From positions 1-64,000 of the forward strand of contig JAEUPL010000005.1 in the NCBI GenBank assembly GCA_016790165.1: a DNA stretch of 64,000 bases, given 5' to 3'. This DNA comes from Burkholderiales bacterium (GTDB taxonomy: Bacteria; Pseudomonadota; Gammaproteobacteria; Burkholderiales; Casimicrobiaceae). The notes beneath the pieces were generated by a model, which was not told where the DNA came from, searched no databases, and saw only the letters and a program-made list of their open reading frames with translations. Both the position numbers and the translations under genes were made by a program. Positions 7,358-16,433 of the stretch are shown one piece after another (position 1 is the stretch's first letter; every line of letters starts with the position of its first letter).

Positions 7358-9115
7358 CTAGCGATCCAGACGCGACATCGTCTTCTTGAGGATGTCGCTG
7401 TCGGGTTGCGCCTTGAGTTGGGTCTGCCACACGCTGCGCGCCTCGTCGCGGCGACCCGCGACCCACAGCACTTCGCCGAGGTGCGCGGCAATTTCACCAT
7501 CCTTGAATTTCTCAAACGCTTGTCGCAGAAAGTGCAGCGCGTCGTCGATTCGGCCCTGCCGAAATGCAATCCAGCCCATGCTGTCGAGAATCGCGGGGTC
7601 GTCGGCGGCAAGGCCGTGTGCGCGCTCAATCAGTGTGCGCGCTTCGTCGAGGTGGATATTGCGATCAGCAAAGCTGTATCCCAGCGCGTTGTAGGCGTGT
7701 GCGCGTGCTGGCTGCAACACGATCACACGGCGAAGGCGCTTTTCGGCATCGTCGAATCGCTCCATCCGCTCGGCGATCATGGCGCCTTCGTAGAGCAGGT
7801 CGGGATCATCCTGATCGGTGGCCAGAGCACGGTCGAGCACAGCCAGCGCCTTGTCAAGCTCTCCGGCATCGCGCCACAAGCCCGCTTCCGCCTGTGCGAG
7901 GCTGATCCGCTCGCCCACCGTGCCTGGCTTCAGGCCCTGCAGATGCGACACCGCCTGCAACAGGCGCTTGTCCTGCGCCAACGCATTGGCGAGCCGGAGT
8001 TGTGCTTCCCAGACGCGCTCACCGGAAGTCACCTGCGCGAACCGTGCCGCTGCATCGGACCAACGCTTTTGTGCCTCGGCGACCCGGGCGAGGTAGAAGC
8101 GGATTGCCGACGGATCGCCGCGCCCCGCGGCAAGCGCGTCCTGAAACTCGCGCTCTGCGGTGGGCCAATCCTGTGCGTAGTACGCGGCGACCGACGCCGC
8201 AAGGCGCGACTCATTCGCGTCATCCGCATGGCTTTCGGCGAGCGTCAAGAACAGCGCACGCGCCTCCGCGAAGCGTTCGAGGTCAAACAAGGTGCGTGCG
8301 AGCAGCACGCGCAGCTCACGCGTCTCGGGCGAGGCCCGGGACGCCTCGGTCAGCAATTCAACGGCGGCGGCCTTGTCTTTCGCCGTGTTGCGCGCGAGCA
8401 GGATGCGCGACTTGACGGCAATCGCCTGCGGCCAGCGTGGACGCAAAACCAGTGCGCGGTCGATGGCCAGCAGCGCTTCGTTGAGGCGTGCGTTCTGGGT
8501 GCCCGTGGTGGCAGCAGCGAGTGCATAGAACGCCTCCGGCTCGTTGTTGCGCGCTTCAGTCCATCGGGTGGCGAGGGCCACGGCGAGATCGCGGTCGCGC
8601 AATTGCGCGAACTGTCGGGCGGCGTCCATGATCGCGGTGCGGCGCAGGTCGTCCGGTAGCCCCGAAATACGGTCAAGAGCGCGCTCTGCGGCGGCGCGGT
8701 CGGGTTGCTCCCCGTTGAGTGACAGCGCGAGTGCGACCAGATGCGCGCGTGGCGTCGCGTCCTCGCTGGCCTGCCACAGCGACGCGATTTCCCGGGCGTC
8801 GTCCATACGCCGTGCACGCAGCAGCAGCTCGACCGCGCGTTCCGCCACCTTGGCGTCACGGCTGCGCTTGGCCACTTCGTAGTAGGTCGCTGCTGCGGTT
8901 GCAATGTCGCCGTTTTGCAGAGAGAACTCGGCCGCGAGAATGCCCATCACGATGAGCCGATCGTCGTTGCGAGCCACCATGCGAGCCGGCCGCGAAGCCT
9001 CGGCGGCGGGGGCGGTAGCGGGTGCTGGCCCCTGTGCAGCCGTGGGCACAGCGCATCCGGCGACGACGGCGAGCGGGACCAACAGCCGCGCAACGCGCTT
9101 GTGGGCAGTGTTCAT
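7358..9115 (-). CDS. TPR-repeat outer membrane lipoprotein
   Basis: A 585-residue lipoprotein built almost wholly of tetratricopeptide helices. The signal peptide ends in the lipobox VVAGC, so the mature protein should be lipid-anchored. Clear repeat segments include ARAHAYNALGYSFADRNIHL and DDPAILDSMGWIAFRQGRID near the C-terminus. Proteins of this type sit before lolB in many betaproteobacteria; their role is not settled. Start 9115 is preferred; an in-frame ATG at 9127 is possible, leaving only 11 bp to the divergent mutM start, so the two promoters must overlap the coding regions. Confidence 0.85.
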   Translation of the reverse strand: MNTAHKRVARLLVPLAVVAGCAVPTAAQGPAPATAPAAEASRPARMVARNDDRLIVMGILAAEFSLQNGDIATAAATYYEVAKRSRDAKVAERAVELLLRARRMDDAREIASLWQASEDATPRAHLVALALSLNGEQPDRAAAERALDRISGLPDDLRRTAIMDAARQFAQLRDRDLAVALATRWTEARNNEPEAFYALAAATTGTQNARLNEALLAIDRALVLRPRWPQAIAVKSRILLARNTAKDKAAAVELLTEASRASPETRELRVLLARTLFDLERFAEARALFLTLAESHADDANESRLAASVAAYYAQDWPTAEREFQDALAAGRGDPSAIRFYLARVAEAQKRWSDAAARFAQVTSGERVWEAQLRLANALAQDKRLLQAVSHLQGLKPGTVGERISLAQAEAGLWRDAGELDKALAVLDRALATDQDDPDLLYEGAMIAERMERFDDAEKRLRRVIVLQPARAHAYNALGYSFADRNIHLDEARTLIERAHGLAADDPAILDSMGWIAFRQGRIDDALHFLRQAFEKFKDGEIAAHLGEVLWVAGRRDEARSVWQTQLKAQPDSDILKKTMSRLDR

Positions 9116-9138
9116 GAGGGCGAGCATACACTGCGCGG

Positions 9139-9972
9139 ATGCCGGAACTACCCGAAGTCGAAACCGTTCGTCGAGGCCTGCAGCACGGCGTTCAGGGCGC
9201 ACGGATTGCGGCGGTATCGGTCTACGACCGACGGCTGCGTTGGCCCGTCGCGGCGGACTTTGAAGCCGCATTGATCGGCGCCACGGTGCAGGATATCGAG
9301 CGACGCAGCAAGTATTTGCTGTTTCGTCTCGACAGCGGGCGCACGTGGCTTGCACACCTCGGCATGACCGGCAGCTTTGTGTTGCATCGAGGCCCTGCCC
9401 GCCCGGCCCGACGCACCCACGACCATGTGGACGTGACGCTGCACACGCCGGAGGGCCTGGCGTTGCTGCGCTACAACGACCCCCGGCGATTCGGCTCCAT
9501 GCATGTATTCGACGGGCGAGACGACGCGCAGCCTCTGCTCGCTGCGCTCGGGCCGGAGCCGTTGACGGATGCATTCAACGCGGACTACTTGCACGCCGCT
9601 ACACGCCGCCGCAGCGGGCCGATCAAACAGGCGCTGATGGACAACCGTTTGGTGGTCGGCGTGGGCAACATTTACGCCAATGAGTCACTGTTTCGCGCGG
9701 GCATTCATCCGGATCGCGCCGTGAACCGCGTGAGCCGTGAGCGCCTCGCGCGGCTCGTGCTCGAGGTCAAGGCGGTACTGCACGAAGCCATCGCCGCCGG
9801 TGGTTCAACGCTGCGCGATTTTGTCAACAGTGCAGGCGAGCCGGGGTACTTTCAGCTGGACTACAACGTGTACGGACGCGATGGGCAACCCTGCCGCCGC
9901 TGCGGGCGCCCGCTCAAACCGATGCGGCACGGCGGGCGAGCTACGGTCTACTGCGCCCATTGCCAGCGCTAA
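9139..9972 (+). CDS. mutM: formamidopyrimidine-DNA glycosylase
   Basis: A 277-residue bifunctional base-excision repair enzyme that removes 8-oxoguanine and ring-opened purines and cleaves the AP site. The N-terminus PELPEVETVRRGL gives the catalytic Pro2 and Glu3; the KQALMDNRLVVGVGNIYANE helix-two-turn-helix is intact; the C-terminal zinc finger has C252, C255, C272 and C275. Divergent from the TPR lipoprotein gene. A repeat element begins immediately after the stop codon. Confidence 0.97.
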   Translation: MPELPEVETVRRGLQHGVQGARIAAVSVYDRRLRWPVAADFEAALIGATVQDIERRSKYLLFRLDSGRTWLAHLGMTGSFVLHRGPARPARRTHDHVDVTLHTPEGLALLRYNDPRRFGSMHVFDGRDDAQPLLAALGPEPLTDAFNADYLHAATRRRSGPIKQALMDNRLVVGVGNIYANESLFRAGIHPDRAVNRVSRERLARLVLEVKAVLHEAIAAGGSTLRDFVNSAGEPGYFQLDYNVYGRDGQPCRRCGRPLKPMRHGGRATVYCAHCQR

Positions 9973-10134
9973 GGAAACGCTGAATAAGCCCGCGCCGAGC
10001 TGCGCGCGACGGATCGGGATGGGTGGCGAGGCGCAAAACGCAGTCGTAGCGGGGCTACGACGAGGCTTTGCAACGAAGCCAACCGCACGAGCCCGGCGAT
10101 GCGCGGCTCGCGTGGGACTTGTTCAGCGTTTCCC
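9973..10134. repeat. 162-bp inverted-repeat element (GGAAACGCTGAA family)
   Basis: Ends are inverted copies: GGAAACGCTGAATAAG on the left and the complement of GGAAACGCTGAACAAG on the right, with similarity continuing inward for about 28 bp. The middle holds the 15-bp palindrome CGTAGCGGGGCTACG (10045-10059), which recurs in the element at 40467-40648. Sits between the mutM and xth stop codons (convergent). Too small to code for a transposase; a non-autonomous or REP-like element. Confidence 0.85.
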
Positions 10135-10166
10135 TAAGGCCTTGACCTTTCGCCGATTTGATCCGC

Positions 10167-10943
10167 TTACAGTGGATAGGCGTAGTCGATGATCAGCGGT
10201 GCGTGATCGGAGAATTTTTCGTCGAGATAAATTTGCGCCTTTTTCGCGGTGCCAGCGATGCCCGGTGTAGCAATCTGGTAGTCGAGACGCCAGCCAACGT
10301 TGTTGGCGTACGCGTTGCCGCGATTGCTCCACCACGTGTACTGCTCCGGTCGCGGGTCGAGCGTGCGGAACACGTCGACAAAGCCAATGTCGTCGAACAC
10401 CTGGGTCAGCCATTCGCGCTCGTGCGGCAGAAAGCCGGAATTCTTCTGGTTGCTGCGCCAGTTCTTGAGGTCAATCTGCTTGTGCGCGATGTTGAAATCG
10501 CCGCAGATGACGATCTCCTTGCCGCGCTGACGCAGCGCCTTTAGATGATCGGGGAACGCGGCGAGGAAACGATCCTTGCTGGCCTGCCGCTCCGGGCCGG
10601 CCGCACCCGACGGCAGATACAGCGACACCACCGCCAGCGACCCGAAATCGGCCTCCAGATAGCGCCCCTCCCCGTCGAACTCCGCGACGCCGAAGCCCTT
10701 TCGCACCTGGATCGGCTTCTGCCTCGACCACAGTGCGGTGCCAGAGTAGCCCTTGCGCTCGGCCGGATTGAATTGGCCGTGCGTCTTTTTGGGGCGCAGC
10801 ATTTCCTCAGGAACATCTGATTCCAGCGCTTTCATTTCCTGCAGACAGAACACATCCCATCCGCGCAGACGGCGCATCCAGTCGGCGAGACCCTTGTTGT
10901 TGGCCGAGCGAATGCCGTTGGCATTGAGTGTGACGATGCGCAT
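10167..10943 (-). CDS. xth: exodeoxyribonuclease III / AP endonuclease
   Basis: A 258-residue member of the exonuclease III family, acting on AP sites and 3'-blocked DNA ends. Motifs: LNANGIRSA (Asn7 region), LQEMKA (metal-binding Glu), GYSGTALWSR, CGDFNIAHKQID (Asp and Asn), WRLDYQ and the catalytic SDHAPL at the C-terminus. The ATG at 10943 is preferred over an upstream TTG because the family begins MRIVTLNANG. Divergent from pyrE. It lies near mutM, another base-excision gene, but on the opposite strand. Confidence 0.95.
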   Translation of the reverse strand: MRIVTLNANGIRSANNKGLADWMRRLRGWDVFCLQEMKALESDVPEEMLRPKKTHGQFNPAERKGYSGTALWSRQKPIQVRKGFGVAEFDGEGRYLEADFGSLAVVSLYLPSGAAGPERQASKDRFLAAFPDHLKALRQRGKEIVICGDFNIAHKQIDLKNWRSNQKNSGFLPHEREWLTQVFDDIGFVDVFRTLDPRPEQYTWWSNRGNAYANNVGWRLDYQIATPGIAGTAKKAQIYLDEKFSDHAPLIIDYAYPL

Positions 10944-11029
10944 GGGGTGAGCGACGCGGGCGTGCAATCGCGGGAAAATTCAGTTAACTTCATTTTCCAC
11001 GACGCGGCTGCACGCCGAAAGCCCCACCG

Positions 11030-11674
11030 ATGAGCGATTTTCGTATCGATTTCCTGCGCTTCGCGCTGTCCTGCGACGTCCTGCGCTTCGGCGAATTCAA
11101 GACCAAGTCCGGGCGCCTCTCGCCGTACTTTTTCAACAGCGGACTGTTCAACACCGGTGAGTCGCTGCTCAAGCTCGGCCGCTACTACGCCGACGCCGCG
11201 TTGACGTCGGGTGTGGCGTTCGACACGTTGTTCGGCCCGGCGTACAAGGGCATCCCACTGGTCGCGGCGCTTGCCATCGGGCTTGCCGAAAAAGGTCACA
11301 ATGTGCCGTATTCCTTCAACCGCAAGGAGGCCAAGGATCACGGCGAAGGCGGCACGATTGTTGGCGCGCCGCTCAAAGGGCGCGTGTTGATCGTTGATGA
11401 CGTCATCACTGCGGGAACCAGCGTGCGCGAATCGGTGGAGATCATTCGCGCACACGGCGCCGAACCGGCGGGCGTGCTGATCATGCTGGATCGCATGGAG
11501 CGTGGCACTGGCACGCTTTCTGCGGTGCAGGAAGTGGAAAGCAGCATCGGCATTCCCGTGCGGGCCATCGCAGCACTTCCGGACGTGCTGCAACTGGTGT
11601 CGGGTGACGCGGCCCTCGGGTCGTACAAAGAGAAAATTGAAGCGTATCGTGGGCAGTACGGCGTACAGGGGTAA
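11030..11674 (+). CDS. pyrE: orotate phosphoribosyltransferase
   Basis: A 214-residue enzyme that joins orotate to PRPP to give OMP in pyrimidine synthesis. The substrate segments [16 protein letters not shown] and [10 protein letters not shown] and the PRPP-binding loop [14 protein letters not shown] (119-132) are intact. Length is typical. An 86-bp gap separates it from divergent xth. The next gene begins 34 bp after its stop. Confidence 0.97.
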   Translation: MSDFRIDFLRFALSCDVLRFGEFKTKSGRLSPYFFNSGLFNTGESLLKLGRYYADAALTSGVAFDTLFGPAYKGIPLVAALAIGLAEKGHNVPYSFNRKEAKDHGEGGTIVGAPLKGRVLIVDDVITAGTSVRESVEIIRAHGAEPAGVLIMLDRMERGTGTLSAVQEVESSIGIPVRAIAALPDVLQLVSGDAALGSYKEKIEAYRGQYGVQG

Positions 11675-11708
11675 GGCAATTCGTTACGGGCGCGAGCCGG
11701 CGTGCGGT

Positions 11709-12401
11709 GTGCGCTTGCGTGCGACGCGGCAAACGGCGTCTGCACTGCTTGCCGCGGCACTCGCGGCGCTGCCACTCGCCGTTGACGCGCAGCTCTACAA
11801 GTGGACCGACGAGAACGGCAAGGTGCAGTACAGCGACACCGTGCCGCCCAGCGCCAACGACCGCGCACGCAAGGAGCTGCGTTCCGACGGCACCGTGATT
11901 CGCGACACGGGTCGGGCGATGACGGCCGAGGAGAAGCGGATTGCCGCGCAAAAGGCAGCCGAAGCGGCCAAGGCGCAGGAGCTGCAGACTGAGCGGGAAC
12001 GCAAGGACAAAGCCCTGCTCGGCACGTATACCGATCTGCGCGATTTCGATCGCGTGCGAGATCGTTCACTCGGGGTGCTGGATGCCGAAATTTCCGCGCT
12101 GGTGGCGCGCGAAACTTCCCTGAATTCACTATTGACGGCGAACGCGCCCGCGCCCGCCGGCGCGCCCGGCAGCAAGGCCAGCGAAGCGGCCAAATCCGCC
12201 AACGCACAGACACAGGCAGCGCGCGCGGACTTGCCGGTGTTGCGCGAGCACCTCGCCGCCAAGCGCCGCGATCGCGCGGACATCGCCGCAATGTACGCCA
12301 GCGAGCGCGCCCGACTCGCCACGCTGCTGGACGCTGAACGCAAGACGATGCCGCCCGGTGCAACTGCGCCAACGCAGGTTTCGCCCGCCACGCGGCGTTA
12401 A
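11709..12401 (+). CDS. secreted DUF4124-domain protein
   Basis: A 230-residue protein with a signal peptide ending LAVDA-Q and, directly behind it, the DUF4124 signature LYKWTDENGKVQYSDTVPP. The remainder is a long charged helix, rich in Ala, Lys, Glu and Arg, likely coiled coil. DUF4124 proteins are periplasmic and of unknown role. The start is uncertain: GTG at 11709 gives a clean signal peptide and clears pyrE, but no strong ribosome site is seen. The TAA stop is joined directly to a GGAAACGCTGAA repeat arm and then a 120-bp element. Confidence 0.75.
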   Translation: MRLRATRQTASALLAAALAALPLAVDAQLYKWTDENGKVQYSDTVPPSANDRARKELRSDGTVIRDTGRAMTAEEKRIAAQKAAEAAKAQELQTERERKDKALLGTYTDLRDFDRVRDRSLGVLDAEISALVARETSLNSLLTANAPAPAGAPGSKASEAAKSANAQTQAARADLPVLREHLAAKRRDRADIAAMYASERARLATLLDAERKTMPPGATAPTQVSPATRR

Positions 12402-12416
12402 GGAAACGCTGAACAG
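12402..12416. repeat. single arm of the GGAAACGCTGAA repeat
   Basis: GGAAACGCTGAACAG matches the left end of the element at 9973-10134. It is fused to copy 2 of the 120-bp family, sharing its last bases. An inverted partner arm lies at 14501-14517, beyond ptsH. Confidence 0.7.
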
Positions 12417-12532
12417 CTTTTTATGTCTGTGCACTAACGAACGGTGCTTTGGGCGTGATTTGTTGCAAGGTCGACTTAGGCACTTTTCTGCCTTGAAGCC
12501 GCACTAGATCGTGGATGGAGTCGAAAAGCCGT
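12413..12532. repeat. 120-bp two-fold symmetric intergenic element, copy 2
   Basis: Begins ACAGCTTTTT, ends AAAAGCCGT, centre GTCGAC at 12470-12475, 60 bp from each end. The halves are among the more diverged, lacking the CGACC/GGTCG mini-hairpin in recognisable form. Lies between the DUF4124 gene and gshB, both on the plus strand, and fills nearly the whole gap. Confidence 0.75.
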
Positions 12533-12565
12533 TGACCGACCGATGCCCGGTCTATTCTTCGCGTC

Positions 12566-13510
12566 ATGAAGATTGCATTTCACGTTGACCCGATCGCCAA
12601 ACTCAAGGCGTATAAGGATTCCTCGGTCGCGATGATGCGCGCTGCGCAGGCGCGCGGGCACCAGCTGTTCGCCATTGAACCGGGCAATGTGTTTTCGGCG
12701 CGCGACCGCGTGCAGGCCGTCGCCCAGCCCATCGCGGTGAGCGATGATGACCACGACTGGTACGAACTCTACGCCCGGCAAACCACAGCGCTCAATGAAT
12801 TCGACGCCGTCATCGAACGCAAGGACCCGCCGTTCGACATGGAATACGTGTACCACACGTATCTCTTCGAACGTGCCTGCGATCAGGGCGCTCGCGTGTT
12901 CAACCGCCCCGGCGCGATCCGCGACAACAACGAAAAGATGGCGATCCTGAAGCACCCCGACATGATCGCGGCGACGACGGTCACGCGATCACCGGCCATC
13001 CTGCGTGAATTCGTGGCCGAGTACAAGGACGTGATCTTCAAGCCGCTGGATGGCATGGGCGGCGCAGGAATCTTTCACGTACGCGAGGGCGACAAGAATC
13101 TTTCCGTCATCATCGAAACCCTCACCGAGCACGGCACGCGCAGCATCATGGCACAACGCTATCTGCCCGAGATCGTCGATGGCGACAAACGCATCCTGCT
13201 GATCGCCGGGGACGTGGTGCCGTTTGCGCTGGCGCGCATCCCGATGATCGGCGAAACGCGCGGCAATATGGCCGCCGGCGGGCGGCCCGAAGCGCGTCCG
13301 CTCTCCGCGAGCGATCGCCAGATTGCCGAAACGATGGCGAAACGCCTCTGGGCCGACGGCCTGTTTCTGGTGGGGCTCGATGTGATTGGCAGCAAGGTCA
13401 CTGAAATCAACGTCACCAGTCCCACGGGCTTTGTTGAAATCAAGGCGCAGACGGGTTTTGATGTGGCCGGGATGTTTGTGCAACATCTGGAGCGAGTACT
13501 CCAGCCCTAA
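12566..13510 (+). CDS. gshB: glutathione synthetase
   Basis: A 314-residue ATP-grasp ligase joining gamma-glutamylcysteine and glycine. The N-terminus MKIAFHVDPI, the RKDPPFDMEYVY segment, KPLDGMGGAGIF (ATP-binding loop) and the C-terminal EINVTSPTGF are diagnostic of the bacterial enzyme. In this group it usually precedes EIIA-ptsH-ptsI, as here except that ptsI is missing. The 159-bp gap to the next gene shows a short GCCC/GGGC hairpin near 13590 and no gene. Confidence 0.96.
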   Translation: MKIAFHVDPIAKLKAYKDSSVAMMRAAQARGHQLFAIEPGNVFSARDRVQAVAQPIAVSDDDHDWYELYARQTTALNEFDAVIERKDPPFDMEYVYHTYLFERACDQGARVFNRPGAIRDNNEKMAILKHPDMIAATTVTRSPAILREFVAEYKDVIFKPLDGMGGAGIFHVREGDKNLSVIIETLTEHGTRSIMAQRYLPEIVDGDKRILLIAGDVVPFALARIPMIGETRGNMAAGGRPEARPLSASDRQIAETMAKRLWADGLFLVGLDVIGSKVTEINVTSPTGFVEIKAQTGFDVAGMFVQHLERVLQP

Positions 13511-13669
13511 TCGCCTGCAAATTGCTGCAATGCAGCAAAAAGCCTGCTAGCATCAACCAACAATAGAGCAAGAATTAGACGAACCGCCCGTTTTGCGGGC
13601 ATCATTCGCAATTGGAACTGCTCATCGGCGCAGGGTGCGCGGGGTGGTGCGAAACGACTGGGGCGAGGC

Positions 13670-14125
13670 ATGATCGGTATTCTCATCATCGCGCACGGCA
13701 ATCTGGGCGACTCGTTGATCGGCTGCATGACCCATGTGCTCGGCAAGCGTCCGGACGGCATCGCCGCCATGCAGGTCGCAGGCACCGATTCCCCGCGAGA
13801 ACTGGTCCCGTCGGCTCAGCGCATGGTCGCCGCGCTCGACGAAGGCGACGGCGTACTGATCATCACCGACATCTTTGGCGCCAGCCCGTCCAACCTCGCC
13901 TGCAAGCTGCTCATTGCTGGCAAGGTGGAGGCCGTCGCAGGCGCGAATGTGCCCATGCTGATCCGCGCCATCACGTACCGCAGTCGCGGCATGGATATGC
14001 TGCTCAAACGCGTCGTCTCCGGCGGCTGCGAAGGCGTATTCCACATTGCCGCCGACCCGATTCTCGGCCCGCAAATCGCCCACTCCGCTGCCAACGAAGG
14101 CGTGCCCGCACTCAATCCTCATTGA
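13670..14125 (+). CDS. PTS mannose-family EIIA domain protein
   Basis: A 151-residue stand-alone EIIA of the mannose class (ManX/PtsA-like). The phosphorylatable His is H9 in LIIAHGNLGDS; ITDIFGASPSN is the second conserved loop. No EIIB, EIIC or EIID is nearby, which fits the incomplete, regulatory PTS of many betaproteobacteria rather than sugar transport. It is followed by HPr after 57 bp. The extended C-terminal tail (HIAADPILGPQIAHS) is less typical. Confidence 0.88.
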   Translation: MIGILIIAHGNLGDSLIGCMTHVLGKRPDGIAAMQVAGTDSPRELVPSAQRMVAALDEGDGVLIITDIFGASPSNLACKLLIAGKVEAVAGANVPMLIRAITYRSRGMDMLLKRVVSGGCEGVFHIAADPILGPQIAHSAANEGVPALNPH

Positions 14126-14182
14126 CGCCGACCCGATCGGGCCGCACCACGTGGATGTCAGGCGCCTGATATAACTCACTGA

Positions 14183-14452
14183 ATGCAAAAGCGCGACATC
14201 GAGATCATCAACAAGCTCGGCCTGCACGCCCGTGCCTCGGCCAAACTCACGCAAACGGCCACGCGCTTCAAGTGCGAGGTCAACCTCGAGCGCAACGGCC
14301 GCCGCGTGAACGCGAAAAGCATCATGGGCGTGATGATGCTCGCCGCCGGCAAGGGCACCACGATCCAGATCGAAACCGATGGCGAGGACGAAGCCAACGC
14401 CATGAACGACCTCGTTGCGCTCATTAACGACAAGTTTGGCGAGGGCGAGTAG
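14183..14452 (+). CDS. ptsH: phosphocarrier protein HPr
   Basis: An 89-residue HPr that passes phosphate from enzyme I to EIIA. The active-site H15 (LGLHARAS) and the regulatory S46 (KSIMGVMMLAAGKG) are both present, so control by an HPr kinase is possible. Enzyme I (ptsI), the usual next gene, is not present within the window. Confidence 0.96.
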   Translation: MQKRDIEIINKLGLHARASAKLTQTATRFKCEVNLERNGRRVNAKSIMGVMMLAAGKGTTIQIETDGEDEANAMNDLVALINDKFGEGE

Positions 14453-14500
14453 GCGACCACGCCCGATCGCGGCGATCACGGGCGCGACGTATCGCGCAGA

Positions 14501-14517
14501 CCTATTCAGCGTTTCCC
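14501..14517. repeat. single inverted arm of the GGAAACGCTGAA repeat
   Basis: CCTATTCAGCGTTTCCC is the inverse of the GGGAAACGCTGAA arm. With the arm at 12402 it brackets gshB, EIIA and ptsH as an inverted pair about 2.1 kb apart. It falls immediately after ptsH, where ptsI would be expected. Confidence 0.7.
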
Positions 14518-14630
14518 TGACAAAGTGCTCTTTGCAGCGTTGGTTTGTCTGCCACCGGACCGCAGGAACCCGGATGCGAGCAATCGGCTGACGCTGCTAC
14601 CATCTGCTGGCCCAATCAACAGGAGTGCCC

Positions 14631-15170
14631 ATGTCAGGCAAACACGCCCGATTCCCCCACGCGCTCATTCTTGCGATGCCGCTCGTATTTGCCGCGGCTC
14701 ATGCGACTGCGCAAGATTCGAGTTGCACGCGCTATATCGAGCTCACCGCCAGGATGTCCGATCGCCCGTATCGCGCGCTTCAGACGATCACGATGGGCAG
14801 CCAGAAGATGCAGAGCGAAGCGATCCATGTCGACGGAACCCTCTACACCCGACAGGGCGATGCCAAGACCGGCAAATGGATGGCCACGCCTGTTCCCGAT
14901 CTGAAAGCCAGTATCGAACTGGCACGCAAGACCACGTCGAAGTGCGCCGTGAGCGGAACGGAGATGATTGACGGTGTGACCACGCAGGTGTGGATCTCCT
15001 ACGCGACAACGCCCTTCGAGCCAAAGCCCGTGCAATGGAAAACCTGGATCGGCACCGGCGACGGTCGCATCTATCGCCAGGCGTCCGAGGGATTCGATCA
15101 GCGCTACGTCTACAGCAACGTCACGGCCCCACCCGCGAGCGAGATCGTGCAGCCGCGGAAAAAGAAGTAG
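14631..15170 (+). CDS. secreted protein of unknown function
   Basis: A 179-residue protein with a signal peptide ending ATAQ, then CTRYIELTARMSDRPYRA and a run of short beta-strand-like segments ending in a lysine tail (PRKKK). I do not recognise the family; the repeated small strands suggest a LolA-like or barrel-like periplasmic fold, but this is a guess. ATG at 14631 is chosen because AGGAG lies 5 bases upstream. Confidence 0.7.
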   Translation: MSGKHARFPHALILAMPLVFAAAHATAQDSSCTRYIELTARMSDRPYRALQTITMGSQKMQSEAIHVDGTLYTRQGDAKTGKWMATPVPDLKASIELARKTTSKCAVSGTEMIDGVTTQVWISYATTPFEPKPVQWKTWIGTGDGRIYRQASEGFDQRYVYSNVTAPPASEIVQPRKKK

Positions 15171-15527
15171 CAGCGTGACCCGGAGGTTCGCATCCGGGCA
15201 TTTCTGGAATCCGCCGCGACGAGGTCAAGCCCCACGGTTGGAGTATCAGGCGTGTGTCGCAATTCGGGCTGGCCCGCGACGCAATCGCCTGATGACAGCC
15301 GTCGGTGGCGGTCTGCTCAAACACCCCCTCGGCGAAACTAGGGCGCGTTGACACTATTTTCTCGAGGGGCGCTCATACTCTCGATGCACGGTTAGGCGCG
15401 AAGGTCGCCGTGGTGCAGGCACGGAGCGTAGCGACAAGCAGGTCGCAAGGTGTTCGCAACCACACCGGGCGCCGCGATCGGGTCGATCGTACGACAGGCC
15501 CTGCGGGGTTGCATCGATGCAGCGCGC
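15171..15527. other. 357-bp gap without a convincing gene
   Basis: Lies between a secreted-protein gene (plus) and a hydrolase gene (minus), so it is convergent. It has a small hairpin near 15180-15200 (CCGG...CCGG) that might help end transcription. Frames open here are antisense extensions of the neighbouring hydrolase. No repeat of the families described elsewhere was found. Confidence 0.5.
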
Positions 15528-16433
15528 CTACGTGCCACGCCCATTCACCTGCCGCAAAAACGGCAACAGTTTGTCGATGATGGGTACGATGGCACCGAAA
15601 TCGTGGCCCATACCGGGGATAACTTCGAGTCGAGCACCGCGAATTTTCCGGGCGGTATCCTCGCCGTTCTCCAACGGCACCAAGGGGTCGTCGGCGCCAT
15701 GTATCACCAGCGTCGGCACAGTGATGCTGCGCACCTCGGCGCTGCGGTCGCCCGAGGCGATGATCGCGGCGAGTTGCTTCGACGTGCCGCGCGGCTCGTA
15801 ACAACGGTCGTACGCCGTGCCAACCCGTTCACGCAGTTCGCTCAGTGGCGTGGGAAATCTCGGACTGCCGATCACGGCGAGAAACCTGGCGAAATGCTCA
15901 ATCACGTCGTCGCGGCGGTGGCTGCGTGGTCGTGCGATGAAGGCCATGGAGGCGCGTGGCGTGGCCTTGGGCAGACGTCGCGCGCCGGTGGTGCTCATGA
16001 TGCTGGTGAGCGAACGCACGCGGTCGGGATGGGACGCGGCGAGCCCCTGCGCAATCATGCCACCCATCGAAGCACCCACGACATGGCAGCGCGCGACGCC
16101 GAGCGCGTCGAGCACCCCGCGGGCGTCCTCCACCATGTCGCGCAGCGTGTAGTCGGCATGGGTCGTCATGCCGAGGCGGTAGCGGATGGTGAGCAGCGCC
16201 AGATTCGGCACGCGTGCATTGGTCTTTTGCGAAAGGCCGATGTCGCGATTGTCGAAGCGGATCACACGGTAGCCGGCGCCAGTCAATGCCCGCACCAGCA
16301 CGTCCGGCCACGCGATCAGTTGCATGCCCAGTCCCATCACCAAAAGCACCGTCGGCGCGGTTGCCGCGTCGGCGCCGTTGGCGGGTTCGTCCACGACGAC
16401 CTCAATGTCGAGGCCATTGGCCTGCACTTTCAT
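15528..16433 (-). CDS. alpha/beta-fold hydrolase
   Basis: A 301-residue serine hydrolase. The nucleophile elbow is GASMGG, the acid is probably in HGADDPL and the histidine in GMGHDFG; the oxyanion strand is LLVMGLGMQL. The closest general type is the aclacinomycin-methylesterase/esterase group; the substrate is unknown. The start at 16433 overlaps the previous gene's stop by 4 bases (ATGA), so it is co-translated with it. Last gene of a four-gene minus-strand operon with an SDR and a wax ester synthase, suggesting a role in storage-lipid turnover (inference). Confidence 0.85.
   Translation of the reverse strand: MKVQANGLDIEVVVDEPANGADAATAPTVLLVMGLGMQLIAWPDVLVRALTGAGYRVIRFDNRDIGLSQKTNARVPNLALLTIRYRLGMTTHADYTLRDMVEDARGVLDALGVARCHVVGASMGGMIAQGLAASHPDRVRSLTSIMSTTGARRLPKATPRASMAFIARPRSHRRDDVIEHFARFLAVIGSPRFPTPLSELRERVGTAYDRCYEPRGTSKQLAAIIASGDRSAEVRSITVPTLVIHGADDPLVPLENGEDTARKIRGARLEVIPGMGHDFGAIVPIIDKLLPFLRQVNGRGT

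Noticed and set aside
10167-10967. Upstream TTG start for the exonuclease III gene
   Set aside because: The family begins MRIVTLNANG; the eight extra residues are not conserved.
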